64,000 bases of DNA from CBDCKR01 sp964572045. GTDB taxonomy: Bacteria; Gemmatimonadota; Gemmatimonadetes; Longimicrobiales; Gaopeijiaceae. Where the stretch lies: positions 52,933 through 116,932 of the forward strand of contig CAZNEI010000003.1 in NCBI GenBank assembly GCA_964572045.1, read 5' to 3'. Shown here piece after piece: positions 25,312-34,124 of the stretch (position 1 is the first letter of the stretch; every line of letters starts with the position of its first letter). The translations under genes were made by a program, and so were the position numbers. Under the pieces are notes generated by a model. It ran no database searches, was not told where the DNA came from, and saw only the letters and a program-made list of their open reading frames with translations.

Positions 25312-26859
25312 TCATGCCAATGGCACAGCCTGGCCGGCCTGCACGTAGGCGTGCTCGTGCGCGGCGAGCCCCAGGAGTCCGAGGGCGACGGCACCCGGGC
25401 CGGCCCATGGCGCCAGCAAGGCCACGACCGACAACGCGATCCCCGTCCAGAACCAGACGCGGAAGCGGCCGCGCGTCATCTCTGCTGCCGCAAGACGAGC
25501 ATGCGCACTCACGTGGGGAAGCGTCACTTCCCCGGCCACCATGAGGAGATGAGCGGCGGCCGCACCGGCGAAGCCGATCTGGAGGGCGTGGGCGGGCCCA
25601 GGATCCCCGGCCGCCCAGAAGGGCGCGAGGAGGGAGAGCACGCCGGCACCCGCAAATAGGCTCTGGACGAGCAGATGGGGCGGCAGAAGCGGATTCTGCC
25701 AAAGGTCGCGGGCCTTGGCCTGCGCGAAGAGATATGCCGTGTAGACGGCCGTCATGACCGCGAGGGGGGCGCCCGCCCAGGCCAAGGGTCCGATGAGGTC
25801 CGGCCGACCGCCGAGCGTGGCCCCCAGGTGGGTGGCGAGCAGCGCCCCGTAGGCTCCGATGATCACGCCGCCCCGAACCAGCCAGCTTCGCCAATGAGGC
25901 CGTGTGAAGATCATGTAGAACCGGCGCGGATGCTCCAGATCCCAGATGAGGAGCGCGCCGGTGACGGCGAGGAAAAAGAGCCCCACCAGAGGAGCGCCGA
26001 GGGTCCACAGATCGCTCGCGCCCGGCATCCCGCCCAACAGCAGGAGAAGCAGTGGCACGAGATACGCCCCGGCGGCCACCGACTTGGTCCACGTATAGAG
26101 GCTCACCCTCCAGTCCCAGGGAGCCCGATGGGGCACGTCGTAGGAAAGCACGGCCGCGGCAGAGCTGTTCGACGGGCCCGGGTGTCCGGCCGGCACCCGA
26201 TCGGGCACGTTGCCTTGCTCGCTCCACATGAAGAGCCCGCCCTCGGGCCTGCGAGCCGCCAGCGGATCCAGGGTGAATTGGTCTGCGTCCTTGTAATAGA
26301 GCTTGGGCCGGGTCTCCTTCTCCGGGCGCCTCACGGCGACGGGGTCACGGCTCACGATCTGGTTGACGGCCGAACGGGGATCGGTGAGGTCGCCCACCAG
26401 GATCGCCTCGGTGGGGCAGACGACGACGCACGCCGGCTCGAGTCCGACATCGATGCGGTGCGCGCAGAAGTTGCACTTCTCTGCCGAATGGTCCACCGGG
26501 TTGATGAAGATGGCGTCATAGGGGCACGCGGCGATGCAGGCCTTGCAGCCGATGCAGATCGACTTGTCGAAGTCCACGATCCCGTCTCTCCGGACGTACA
26601 TGGCCCGGGTCGGGCAGGCCGTCACGCAGGGGGCGCTGGAGCACTGGTTGCAGCGGGTGACCTGAAAGGACCGGCGCGTCTGAGGGAACCGGCCCACGTC
26701 CACGTACTTCACGTAGGTACGCGTCACGGAGAGTGGGACGTCGTTCTCGGACTTGCATGCCGTGGTGCAGGCATGACAGCCGATGCAGCGCGAGTGGTCG
26801 ACGACCTTCGCCCACACCGGCGTGTCCCGCTCGGGGCTCGGTTGGACCTGGATCTCCAT
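25312..26859 (-). CDS. Fusion of a four-cluster ferredoxin subunit with an NrfD/PsrC-type membrane anchor
   Basis: This is a 515-residue protein. Residues about 20-190 carry four Cys-rich clusters (CIGCHACTTAC, CNQCSSAPC ... CPT, CIGCKACIAAC, CNFCAHR ... CVVVCPT), the DmsB/PsrB/NrfC pattern for electron transfer. From about residue 255 there are eight or more hydrophobic segments, starting TKSVAAGAYLVPLLLLLLGG, typical of NrfD/PsrC quinone-reactive anchors. In most complexes these are separate subunits. It lies 25 nt before the molybdoenzyme start, so the pair would move electrons between substrate and the quinone pool. GGAG precedes the ATG by 5 nt. Confidence 0.92.
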   Translation of the reverse strand: MEIQVQPSPERDTPVWAKVVDHSRCIGCHACTTACKSENDVPLSVTRTYVKYVDVGRFPQTRRSFQVTRCNQCSSAPCVTACPTRAMYVRRDGIVDFDKSICIGCKACIAACPYDAIFINPVDHSAEKCNFCAHRIDVGLEPACVVVCPTEAILVGDLTDPRSAVNQIVSRDPVAVRRPEKETRPKLYYKDADQFTLDPLAARRPEGGLFMWSEQGNVPDRVPAGHPGPSNSSAAAVLSYDVPHRAPWDWRVSLYTWTKSVAAGAYLVPLLLLLLGGMPGASDLWTLGAPLVGLFFLAVTGALLIWDLEHPRRFYMIFTRPHWRSWLVRGGVIIGAYGALLATHLGATLGGRPDLIGPLAWAGAPLAVMTAVYTAYLFAQAKARDLWQNPLLPPHLLVQSLFAGAGVLSLLAPFWAAGDPGPAHALQIGFAGAAAAHLLMVAGEVTLPHVSAHARLAAAEMTRGRFRVWFWTGIALSVVALLAPWAGPGAVALGLLGLAAHEHAYVQAGQAVPLA

Positions 26860-27155
26860 CTGGCTCCGGTTCAGAGTCCTCGAAGGCGGGGCGCATCATA
26901 AGTGAACGCGGGGCAGGCGGACAGGTAGGCCGGGGTCGGGGGGAGCCGTGCGGCATCCGGAGCGGGCGGCGATCCGGTCGACGGGCTCCCGGCGCTCGCC
27001 GGGCGGGCCGTCGAAGAGATCGCCGGGAGCTTGCGTTCCCTCCCCCTAGAGCTCACACGGGACCCCGGGGCCCTACGCCTCCCGCACCGGCGGCTTCGGG
27101 GGTTGTTTGAGTCCGCACCCCTCCCCCGCCCCGGGGCACACAGCCACACCGCACG

Positions 27156-30100
27156 CTACTCGGGTTGCGGCGCGAGGCCTCCGGCCGGCCCGAGCGGATC
27201 GGCGATCGACCGAGAGCGCACCACGGCCGGCTCCGGCTCGGCGACCGAGCCGCCCGGATGGGCCGGAACCCACTCGTCCGCTACGCTGTCTCCCTCCTCA
27301 ACTCCCCGCTCTGCCTCGGCCTTCTTCGCCGCGGAAGACGTGTAGTGACGTGAGAAGAAATCGATCACGTCGTCGGCGATCGAGTACAGCACCGGCACCA
27401 GGATCAGCGTGAGGAACGTCGCGAACAGGATTCCCACGATGACGGCGATCGCCATAGGACCCCACCACGACGCCTGCTCCCCGCCCCAATACAGCTCCGG
27501 TTGGAGGCTCGTGTAGAGGCCGAAGAAGTCGAAGTTCAGCCCGATCGCCAGCGGGATCAGGCCGAGAGCCGTGGTGACCGCCGTCAGAATGACCGGCCTG
27601 AAGCGGACCTGACCGCCGCGCACCAGCGCATCCCTTCGACTGAGACCGTCCCTCGTACGCAGGACGTCCACGTAGTCGATGAGCACGATCGCGTTGTTTA
27701 CCACGATGCCGGCGAGCGAGATGATGCCCACGCCGGTCATGATGATGCCGAACGGCATGCGGAAGATCATGAGCCCCAGGAAGACCCCCGCGGTCGACAT
27801 CATGACCGACGTCAGGATGATGAGCGGCTTGATCACGGAGTTGAACTGGCTGACCAGAATCAGTCCGATCAGCATCACCGCCCCCAGAAAGGCGCTTTGG
27901 AGAAACGCGGCGGCCTCATCCTGCTCCTGCGATTGCCCGGTGTATTCGACGCGGTAGCCGATCGGGAGCTCGGCGGCGGCGAAGTCGCTCAGCACCTGCC
28001 GGACCTCGCCCAGAACCGCGTTGCTGTTCAGGCCGGAGCGCACGTCCGAGCTGATGGTGGCCATGCGTGTCTGGTCCTTGCGGCGGATGCTTCCGTAGCC
28101 GTCGCCCACTTCCCACTTGGCCACCGAAAGAAGCGGGATCTGCGTGCCCTCGTTCATCACCGTCAGGTCCCGGAGCGACTCGAGTTCGCCACGATACTCT
28201 TCGGACAGGCGTACGACGATGTCGTACTCGTCGTTGCCCGTGCGGTACTTCGCGGCCTCGATCCCCTGGATCGCGCCGCGGATCGCCATCCCCACGTCCA
28301 GGCTCGAAACTCCGTACAGGGCCGCCTTCTCCCTGTCCACGGAGACGGAGAGCTCGGGCCGGGCCTCGTCGAGGTCGCTCTCCAGGCCCACGAGCCGGGA
28401 GTAGACCGGGTCGTCCTGCAGAATCTCCAGGACGCGGTCGGAGAGCTCCTTGAGAGTCGCCGGGTCTTCGCCGATGATCTCGATGTTGACCGGCGCACCC
28501 TGCGCCGGCCCCTCCTGCATCGCCTCGACGGTGATCTCCGCTCCGGCGATGTCGGCGCCGAGCGACGCCTGCATGGTGGCGAGAAGGTCGAACGGATCAG
28601 ACTCCTGATCGCCGAACTCGACCAGGCTGACCGTCACGCGACCCGCGTCCGGACCCGACGCCCCGCCTCCGAACATGCCGCCCCCGCCCGAGCCACCCAC
28701 GGTGGCCACCATGGAGCGGGCGTCCGAGATGCCGGGCACCATGAGAAGATCCGACTCCAGGCGGCGGGCGATGGCGTCGGTGGCCTCGACCCGGCTCCCC
28801 ACGGGAAGCTTGACGTCGACCAGGATCTCCTTCGGCGGGATGTCCTCGGGGAAGAACTCCACTCCCGCGTTGAGGCCGCCGAAGGCGATGAGCGTGAGGA
28901 CCAGGCCCGCGAGCGAGCCCCCGAGCACAAGGGCTCGGTGGTCGAGCGCCCGGCGCAGCTGGTTCTCGTAGGTGCGGAGGACGCGGGGCAGCACCGAGAG
29001 CTGGAACCGATCCGCGACACCGGTGACGACGAAGCGGTTGAGAGCCCAGAGGCCGACGGCCGTGGCGGTCAGGAGAACGGCGGTGAGCACGTTGGCCGAC
29101 GCGAAGATCAGGAACAACAAGCCCGCGCCCCCGACGAAGGTCCAGCGCGCCGCCGGAGTGAGAGGCCGGGGAGGGGCGTCCTCGAGGCGCAGGAACATGG
29201 CGCACAACGTCGGGATGATCACCATCGCCACGAACAGCGAGCTCGACAGCGCGATGATCAGCGTCGAGGGAAGGAACTTCATGAATTCCCCCACCTGGCC
29301 CGGCCAGACGAGCAGCGGGGCGAACGCCGCGAGCGTGGTCAGCGTCGCGGCGATGACCGGCATCGCCACCTCGCCCGTGGCCTTCTTGGCCGCCGCACGC
29401 CGCTCCCAGCCCTCCTCCACGTAGCGGTAGATGTTCTCCACGACGACGATCGCGTTGTCGACCAGCATGCCCAGGGCCAGGATCAGCGAGAAGAGGACGA
29501 CCATGTTGAGCGTCGTTCCCGTGAGCCGGAGGATGACGAAGGACAGCAGCATCGACGTCGGAATGGAGATCGCCACGAAGACCGAGTTGCCGGCTCCGAG
29601 GAAGAAGAGGAGCACGCCGATGATGAGGATCAGACCCGAGATGATGTTGTTCTCGAGGCTGCTCACCATGTCGGCGATCTGGACCGACTGGTCGGAGGTG
29701 ATCTTTACGACCGTGGTCGGCGGGAGCTCGGCCTCCATCTCTCGGATCGCCGCCTTCACCAGCTCGGCGGTCTCGATGATGTTCTGGCCGGAGCGCTTCA
29801 CCACGTCGAGGGTCACGACGGGCGACCGGTCGAGCCGCGCGTAGCTCTCCCGCTCCTTGAACCCGAACTCGACGTCCGCGATGTCCCGGACGTAGATCGG
29901 GCGGTCGTCCTTGGTCATCACGACGATCTCCTCGATGATCGTCGGATCGTCGAACTCTCCGTCCACGCGGACCAGGTACGTCACGGTCCCGACGTCGATG
30001 GAGCCCCCGGGGATGTTGACGTTCTCGTTGCGGATGGCGTCGATGACATCGCCGATCGCCAGGCCGTAGAACTTGAGCCGGTCGAGGTGGACGTCGACCT

Positions 30101-30728
30101 TGACCTCCCGCTCGAGTCCGCCCCGCACGTCGACCCGCAGCACGGAAGGGATCTGCTCGAGCCGGTCCTGGAGCTCCTCCGCGATCTCCTTGAGCCGGAC
30201 GACGCCGTACTGCCCCGAGAGGTTCACCTGCATCACCGGGAACTCGGTGAAGTCGAACTCAAGAATCGACGGGTCCTCGGCCTCCGCCGGAAGATCCGGC
30301 TTGGCAAGGTCCACCTTCTCGCGGACCTGCTGCAGCGCTTCCTCCAGGTCGACCGAGGCCTCGAACTCGGCCAGCACGCTCGAATACCCCTCGACCGAGG
30401 TCGATGTGAGCTCCTTGATCTCGGAGATCGTGGAGAGCTCGTCCTCGAGGGGACGCGTCACCAGGCTCTCGATGTCGGCCGGCGACACGCCCGGATAGAT
30501 CGTGTTCACCGCGATCATGGGGATCTCGATCTCGGGGAACGACTCCCTCGCAATCGTCCGGTACGAGAGCATCCCGGCGATCGCGATGAAGGCGAAAAGC
30601 ACCAGGACGCTCGTCCGGTGGTCGACGGCCATGCTCGTGAGGCGGAACTCCTTGAAGCGAGCAAGGAATCCGGGATCGTCCCACTGGCCCGTCCCTGGGC
30701 CGCCCCGCCGGTTCGTCGGCTTGATCAT
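27156..30728 (-). CDS. RND-family efflux transporter, inner-membrane pump
   Basis: This is a 1190-residue AcrB-like protein. The N-terminus SMAVDHRTSVLVLFAFIAIAGMLSY is followed by FPEIEIPMIAVNTIYPGVSPADIE, the usual porter-domain opening. Motif GMLVDNAIVVVENIYRYVEEG carries the Asp of the proton relay in segment 4, and the matching repeat GIISLAGIVVNNAIVLIDYVD lies near the C-terminus. It should pump hydrophobic compounds out through the TolC-type channel using the proton gradient. It follows its adaptor by 13 nt, in the order TetR, TolC, adaptor, pump. An Ala/Gly-rich loop at about residues 675-690 (GGSGGGGMFGGGASG) is unusual. Confidence 0.95.
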   Translation of the reverse strand: MIKPTNRRGGPGTGQWDDPGFLARFKEFRLTSMAVDHRTSVLVLFAFIAIAGMLSYRTIARESFPEIEIPMIAVNTIYPGVSPADIESLVTRPLEDELSTISEIKELTSTSVEGYSSVLAEFEASVDLEEALQQVREKVDLAKPDLPAEAEDPSILEFDFTEFPVMQVNLSGQYGVVRLKEIAEELQDRLEQIPSVLRVDVRGGLEREVKVDVHLDRLKFYGLAIGDVIDAIRNENVNIPGGSIDVGTVTYLVRVDGEFDDPTIIEEIVVMTKDDRPIYVRDIADVEFGFKERESYARLDRSPVVTLDVVKRSGQNIIETAELVKAAIREMEAELPPTTVVKITSDQSVQIADMVSSLENNIISGLILIIGVLLFFLGAGNSVFVAISIPTSMLLSFVILRLTGTTLNMVVLFSLILALGMLVDNAIVVVENIYRYVEEGWERRAAAKKATGEVAMPVIAATLTTLAAFAPLLVWPGQVGEFMKFLPSTLIIALSSSLFVAMVIIPTLCAMFLRLEDAPPRPLTPAARWTFVGGAGLLFLIFASANVLTAVLLTATAVGLWALNRFVVTGVADRFQLSVLPRVLRTYENQLRRALDHRALVLGGSLAGLVLTLIAFGGLNAGVEFFPEDIPPKEILVDVKLPVGSRVEATDAIARRLESDLLMVPGISDARSMVATVGGSGGGGMFGGGASGPDAGRVTVSLVEFGDQESDPFDLLATMQASLGADIAGAEITVEAMQEGPAQGAPVNIEIIGEDPATLKELSDRVLEILQDDPVYSRLVGLESDLDEARPELSVSVDREKAALYGVSSLDVGMAIRGAIQGIEAAKYRTGNDEYDIVVRLSEEYRGELESLRDLTVMNEGTQIPLLSVAKWEVGDGYGSIRRKDQTRMATISSDVRSGLNSNAVLGEVRQVLSDFAAAELPIGYRVEYTGQSQEQDEAAAFLQSAFLGAVMLIGLILVSQFNSVIKPLIILTSVMMSTAGVFLGLMIFRMPFGIIMTGVGIISLAGIVVNNAIVLIDYVDVLRTRDGLSRRDALVRGGQVRFRPVILTAVTTALGLIPLAIGLNFDFFGLYTSLQPELYWGGEQASWWGPMAIAVIVGILFATFLTLILVPVLYSIADDVIDFFSRHYTSSAAKKAEAERGVEEGDSVADEWVPAHPGGSVAEPEPAVVRSRSIADPLGPAGGLAPQPE

Positions 30729-30741
30729 GTCGGTCGCATCC

Positions 30742-31824
30742 TCATCTGGTTCCGACCACGCTCACGCGATCGCCCGCCGCCACCTGCAGCTGGCCGACCA
30801 CGATGAGCTGCTCGCCAGGCTCCAGCCCGCTCTCGATCACGACGCTGTTCCGCTGGCTTGCGCCCGTTCGGACGGACCGCGAAGCCGCCAAAGTCTCCGG
30901 CCCCGCGCCTTCCACGACGAAGACGACATATCCGTCCTCGACCCTCACCAGCGCCTCCTGAGGCACCACCACCGCATCGGGCAGCACCCTCCGCACGACC
31001 GAAACGTTGGCGACCATCTCCGGCTTGATCACCCCGTCCGGATTTGCCGTCTCGAGCTCGATCGGAAAGGTGCGATTGCTCGGATTGACCGTCGCGCCCA
31101 CGTAGCTGATCCTGCCCTCCGCCCTGAGATCCATGACGTCGAAGGCGACCGTGGCCGAGGCGCCCACCTCGACGTCGGGCGCGTACCGCTCGGGCACGCC
31201 CGCGAGGATCTTGATCGGATCGAGCGACACGACGCGGCCCACGTCCGTGCCGACGTTGACCATCGTTCCCACTTCGACCATGCGCGTCTCGAAGACACCC
31301 GAGATCGGGGCCCGGACCACCGTGCGCGCCAGGCGCGTCTCGAGCATGGCGAGGCGCGCCGCCGCCTGCTGGGCGTTGGACCTCGCTTCCAGATAGGCGA
31401 GCTCCGAGCCCACGCCGTCCTCCTCGTAGAGCCGCTCGCGCCGTTCCCAGGTGTCGCCCGCGAGAGCCGCCAGGGCGCGGGCCTCGTCGACCTGACTCCG
31501 AAGGATGTCGTCGTCGATCTCGAGCAGGGGTTGTCCCGCCCGGACCGCCGAGCCCTTCTCGACCACGATCCGGCGGATCACCCCGGACTCCTCGGCCGAA
31601 ATCGTTACGTCCTGATTCGCCGCGACGACTCCCGTGAGGCGGATGAGCTCGACGAACTCCTCCTCCCGAACGGTCTCGGTCTCGACGTTGATCACCCGAG
31701 AGCTTCCCTCGACCAGAGCCCCTTCCCTCTCGCCGTCCACGGCCTCCGCATCCCCCCCGCACGAGGCCACACCGGCGAGGATTCCGATCCTCACGCCCCC
31801 CAGGAGCCGCTCTTGCATCGTCAT
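30742..31824 (-). CDS. RND periplasmic adaptor lipoprotein
   Basis: The ATG at 31824, preceded by AAGGG, gives 360 residues. A lipobox-like VASC at about residue 22 (ILAGVASCGG) suggests a lipid-anchored adaptor like AcrA. The lipoyl halves are GVIRRIVVEKGSAVRAGQPLLEI and TVVRAPISGVFETRMVEVGTMV, separated by a short coiled-coil (DEARALAALAGDTWERRERLYEEDG). A beta-barrel and a membrane-proximal domain (ALVRVEDGYVVFVVEG) follow. It links the RND pump downstream to the TolC protein upstream, all in one operon. Confidence 0.93.
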   Translation of the reverse strand: MTMQERLLGGVRIGILAGVASCGGDAEAVDGEREGALVEGSSRVINVETETVREEEFVELIRLTGVVAANQDVTISAEESGVIRRIVVEKGSAVRAGQPLLEIDDDILRSQVDEARALAALAGDTWERRERLYEEDGVGSELAYLEARSNAQQAAARLAMLETRLARTVVRAPISGVFETRMVEVGTMVNVGTDVGRVVSLDPIKILAGVPERYAPDVEVGASATVAFDVMDLRAEGRISYVGATVNPSNRTFPIELETANPDGVIKPEMVANVSVVRRVLPDAVVVPQEALVRVEDGYVVFVVEGAGPETLAASRSVRTGASQRNSVVIESGLEPGEQLIVVGQLQVAAGDRVSVVGTR

Positions 31825-31844
31825 GATTACCCTTGTCTCCGTCG

Positions 31845-33293
31845 TCACTCCAGGCGGCCCGATTCCGAGTCCACGAGCGGCACATATCCGACGGCCTGAT
31901 CCAGGTTCGCCTGAGCCACGAGGAAATCGTAGACAGCCTGTGCGTAGTTGAACTCGCTCTGCCTCAGGGCCACCTCGGAGTCCGTCAGTTCGAGCTGGCT
32001 TCCGAGCCCCTCTCTGTACTGCGCGCTCGCGATTTCGAATCCCCTTCGCGCCTGCGTGACGGCCAGCTTCTGGGCGTCGGCACGCCGGCGAGCCTCGTCC
32101 ATCTGATCCCGCCGGGTCCGGACGTCGCTCTCGGCCCGGGCCCGGGCGAGGCGCGTCTGGGCCTGAGCCTGGCGGAGCGCCGCCCGTCTCTGGTCGATGC
32201 GCGCGTCCTTGGAGAAGCCACTGAAGAGCGGCCACGTGACGCGAAGGCCGATCTGCCGGGAGTCGGCTCTCTGGAACGAGGACTCGCCGAAGAAGTTCGG
32301 GCTTCCGTTCTCCTGGGCCGTAAGGGAGTAGTTGCCGAAGAGGACGATTTCGGGAAGGTACTGGGCCTGCTCGATCCTCAACTCCGTCTGCCGCAGCCGC
32401 TGCAACAGATCGAGGCTCCGGAGGTCGGAGCGCTCGCTCCGCGCCATCGCCAGCAAGCGCTCCGGGTCGGCCACCTGGCTGTCGATCCACCGCGAGTAGG
32501 CCAGGATCTCCCGGTTGGCCTCCGAATTCGCATCCGGATTCTCGAGATCGATGTCGGCCAGCGCGCCCGCCACCCGAACCTCCTCGCCGTCGTCCAGGCC
32601 CAGTTCGATCCCGAGCTCCCTTCTAGCCTGAGATACGGCGTTTTCGGCGCGAAGCAGGTTGGGCTCAAGGTTGGCCAGCTCCACCTCGAGCCGGAGCACG
32701 TCGTAGTCGGCGGCGAGTCCCGCCTTGTTCAAGGCGCGCGTCTCAGCGAGCGACTGCCGCACGCGCGCCACCGAATTCTCCATGAGCCGTGCCTGCTCCT
32801 GGGCGAGGAGGAGGCTGTAGAAGCCGAGTCGGACCCGGGTGACCACGCTCTGCGTGCGGCCCCTCAGGTTCTCCCGCTCGTAGTTCTCGAGACGGCTTGC
32901 CGCTCCGACCCCGACGATCAGGTTGGGGCTGAAGAGCGCCTGCTCCACGTTGACGCTGGTGGTCCAGACGTTGTCGGAACCGAACTGGACCGGGATCAGC
33001 TCCGAAGGGTCCGCCTCGGGATCGAAGATAACCGCCGGCAGGAATGCCGAAGCCACGCTCACGTTGCGGGTGTAGCCCGCCGAGGCGTCCACCGTGGGGT
33101 AGAAGAGCGACCACGCCTCGGACACCTGCTCGCCCGCCAGATCGACTCCCATCCGTGCGTCCCTTATGTCCTCGCTGCCCTCGAGGGCCCACCGCACCGC
33201 CTCCTCCAGGGTGAGCACCCGCTCCTGCCCCCCCAATCCCTTCGCCCCAGCCAGAATCGCCAGGGTCACAGCCCCCAAGACGCTCGTCTTCAT
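31845..33293 (-). CDS. TolC-family outer-membrane channel of the RND operon
   Basis: The ATG at 33293 overlaps the TetR stop (TGATG) and gives 482 residues with a signal peptide (MKTSVLGAVTLAILAGAKGLGGQ). The first helix reads LTLEEAVRWALEGSEDIRDARMGVDLAGEQV. Repeated helix-strand units include FYPTVDASAGYTRN and, near the end, YREGLGSQLELTDSEVALRQSEFNYAQAVYDFLVAQANLDQAVG, the family's best conserved block. It provides the exit duct for the adaptor and pump that follow. Translational coupling to the regulator implies tight co-regulation. Confidence 0.93.
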   Translation of the reverse strand: MKTSVLGAVTLAILAGAKGLGGQERVLTLEEAVRWALEGSEDIRDARMGVDLAGEQVSEAWSLFYPTVDASAGYTRNVSVASAFLPAVIFDPEADPSELIPVQFGSDNVWTTSVNVEQALFSPNLIVGVGAASRLENYERENLRGRTQSVVTRVRLGFYSLLLAQEQARLMENSVARVRQSLAETRALNKAGLAADYDVLRLEVELANLEPNLLRAENAVSQARRELGIELGLDDGEEVRVAGALADIDLENPDANSEANREILAYSRWIDSQVADPERLLAMARSERSDLRSLDLLQRLRQTELRIEQAQYLPEIVLFGNYSLTAQENGSPNFFGESSFQRADSRQIGLRVTWPLFSGFSKDARIDQRRAALRQAQAQTRLARARAESDVRTRRDQMDEARRRADAQKLAVTQARRGFEIASAQYREGLGSQLELTDSEVALRQSEFNYAQAVYDFLVAQANLDQAVGYVPLVDSESGRLE

Positions 33294-33940
33294 CACGTCG
33301 AAATCTCCTCGACCCTCGATCCCTCCGCCGCGAGCGACGCCCGCACCTCCTCGCGCATCGCCCGGGCGAAGTCCGGCTCCGCCAAGCCCTCCATGAGCCG
33401 CCAACTCGACTCGAGGAAGAGTCGACGGAATTCCCCCTCACCGATGTTTCTGAGCAGCCCGCGCTGGTAGATCGACACGAGCCCGTGTGCATGAGCCCAA
33501 ATCGTCCTGGCTACGGTCTCGGGCGGCCCCGCCTTCAGCATCCCCGACTCCATCCCCTCGCGGACGCGGTCGACCATGAACTGCCCCGTGGCGCAGGCAT
33601 GACCTCCGGCCTCCTCGGGCAATGCGTCCCTGCCCATGTGCAGGAGCTGGTAGTAGCGGGGATGCTCCAAGGCGAACGCCAGATACGACCGCCCGGTCAT
33701 GCTGAAGCGCTCCGTGGGAGTCCGGCCTTCGAGGGCTCGATACAGGTATTGGGCGAAGACCTTGAACGCCTCTCCCACCACGTCCACCAGCACCATCTCC
33801 TTGCTCCCGTAATGGCGATAGAGCGCGGGCGCCGTGACGCCCAGCCGCTTGGCGAGCCTTCTCATCGTCAACGCTTCGAGGCCGCCGGAGGTCAGGAGGG
33901 CGCACGCCTCGGAAAGGATCAGCTCTCGTTGTGTGGACAT
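33293..33940 (-). CDS. TetR-family transcriptional regulator
   Basis: I use the ATG at 33940 (215 residues). The N-terminal helix-turn-helix is EALTMRRLAKRLGVTAPALYRHYGSKE, a standard TetR DNA-binding domain. The C-terminal ligand domain (YLAFALEHPRYYQLLHMG, TIWAHAHGLVSIYQRG) resembles the TetR_C_33 type common in efflux regulators. It is the first gene of the TetR-TolC-adaptor-RND operon, so it probably represses itself and the pump until an effector binds. An operator-like palindrome spans its own start codon. Confidence 0.93.
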   Translation of the reverse strand: MSTQRELILSEACALLTSGGLEALTMRRLAKRLGVTAPALYRHYGSKEMVLVDVVGEAFKVFAQYLYRALEGRTPTERFSMTGRSYLAFALEHPRYYQLLHMGRDALPEEAGGHACATGQFMVDRVREGMESGMLKAGPPETVARTIWAHAHGLVSIYQRGLLRNIGEGEFRRLFLESSWRLMEGLAEPDFARAMREEVRASLAAEGSRVEEIST

Positions 33941-33950
33941 AGTGAACACA
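33930..33950 (-). promoter_or_regulatory. Operator-like palindrome over the tetR-type start
   Basis: On the minus strand the arms TGTGTTCAC and GTCCACACA flank a TAT centre; seven of nine arm positions are complementary. A GTG and the ATG start both lie inside it. Size and symmetry fit a TetR-family operator, and the position would allow autorepression of the operon. Confidence 0.45.
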
Positions 33951-33977
33951 TTAAAACCGAGAGAACCTCAGATCAAC

Positions 33978-34000
33978 TGCGCATTGTGCAAAATGGTGCA
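33978..34000. promoter_or_regulatory. Second dyad upstream of the tetR-type gene
   Basis: TGCGCATTGTGCA followed by AAATGGTGCA forms an imperfect inverted repeat (TGCxCATT against AATGGTGCA). It lies in an AT-richer patch about 40 nt upstream of the start, where a promoter is expected. It could be a second operator or part of the promoter. Confidence 0.3.
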
Positions 34001-34124
34001 TACCCCAGAGTGAATGCCGTTCAGTCATCCGGCCCGCGAACGGGACGCTGTGAGAGGCGAGCCCGTCGCCCGGGATGCTGCTCAGGGGCTCCGGGTAGCC
34101 AGAGGCGCGGGAGCGGGCGGGCGT

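Noticed and set aside
22212..25544. A plus-strand frame of about 1,100 codons
   Set aside because: It lies antisense to the TorD-like and molybdoenzyme genes, which carry clear motifs; the plus reading has none.
27501..30806. A plus-strand frame of about 1,100 codons
   Set aside because: It mirrors the RND pump on the minus strand. Its Asp/Glu/Arg/His-rich composition is the reverse-strand image of GC-rich codons and matches no family.
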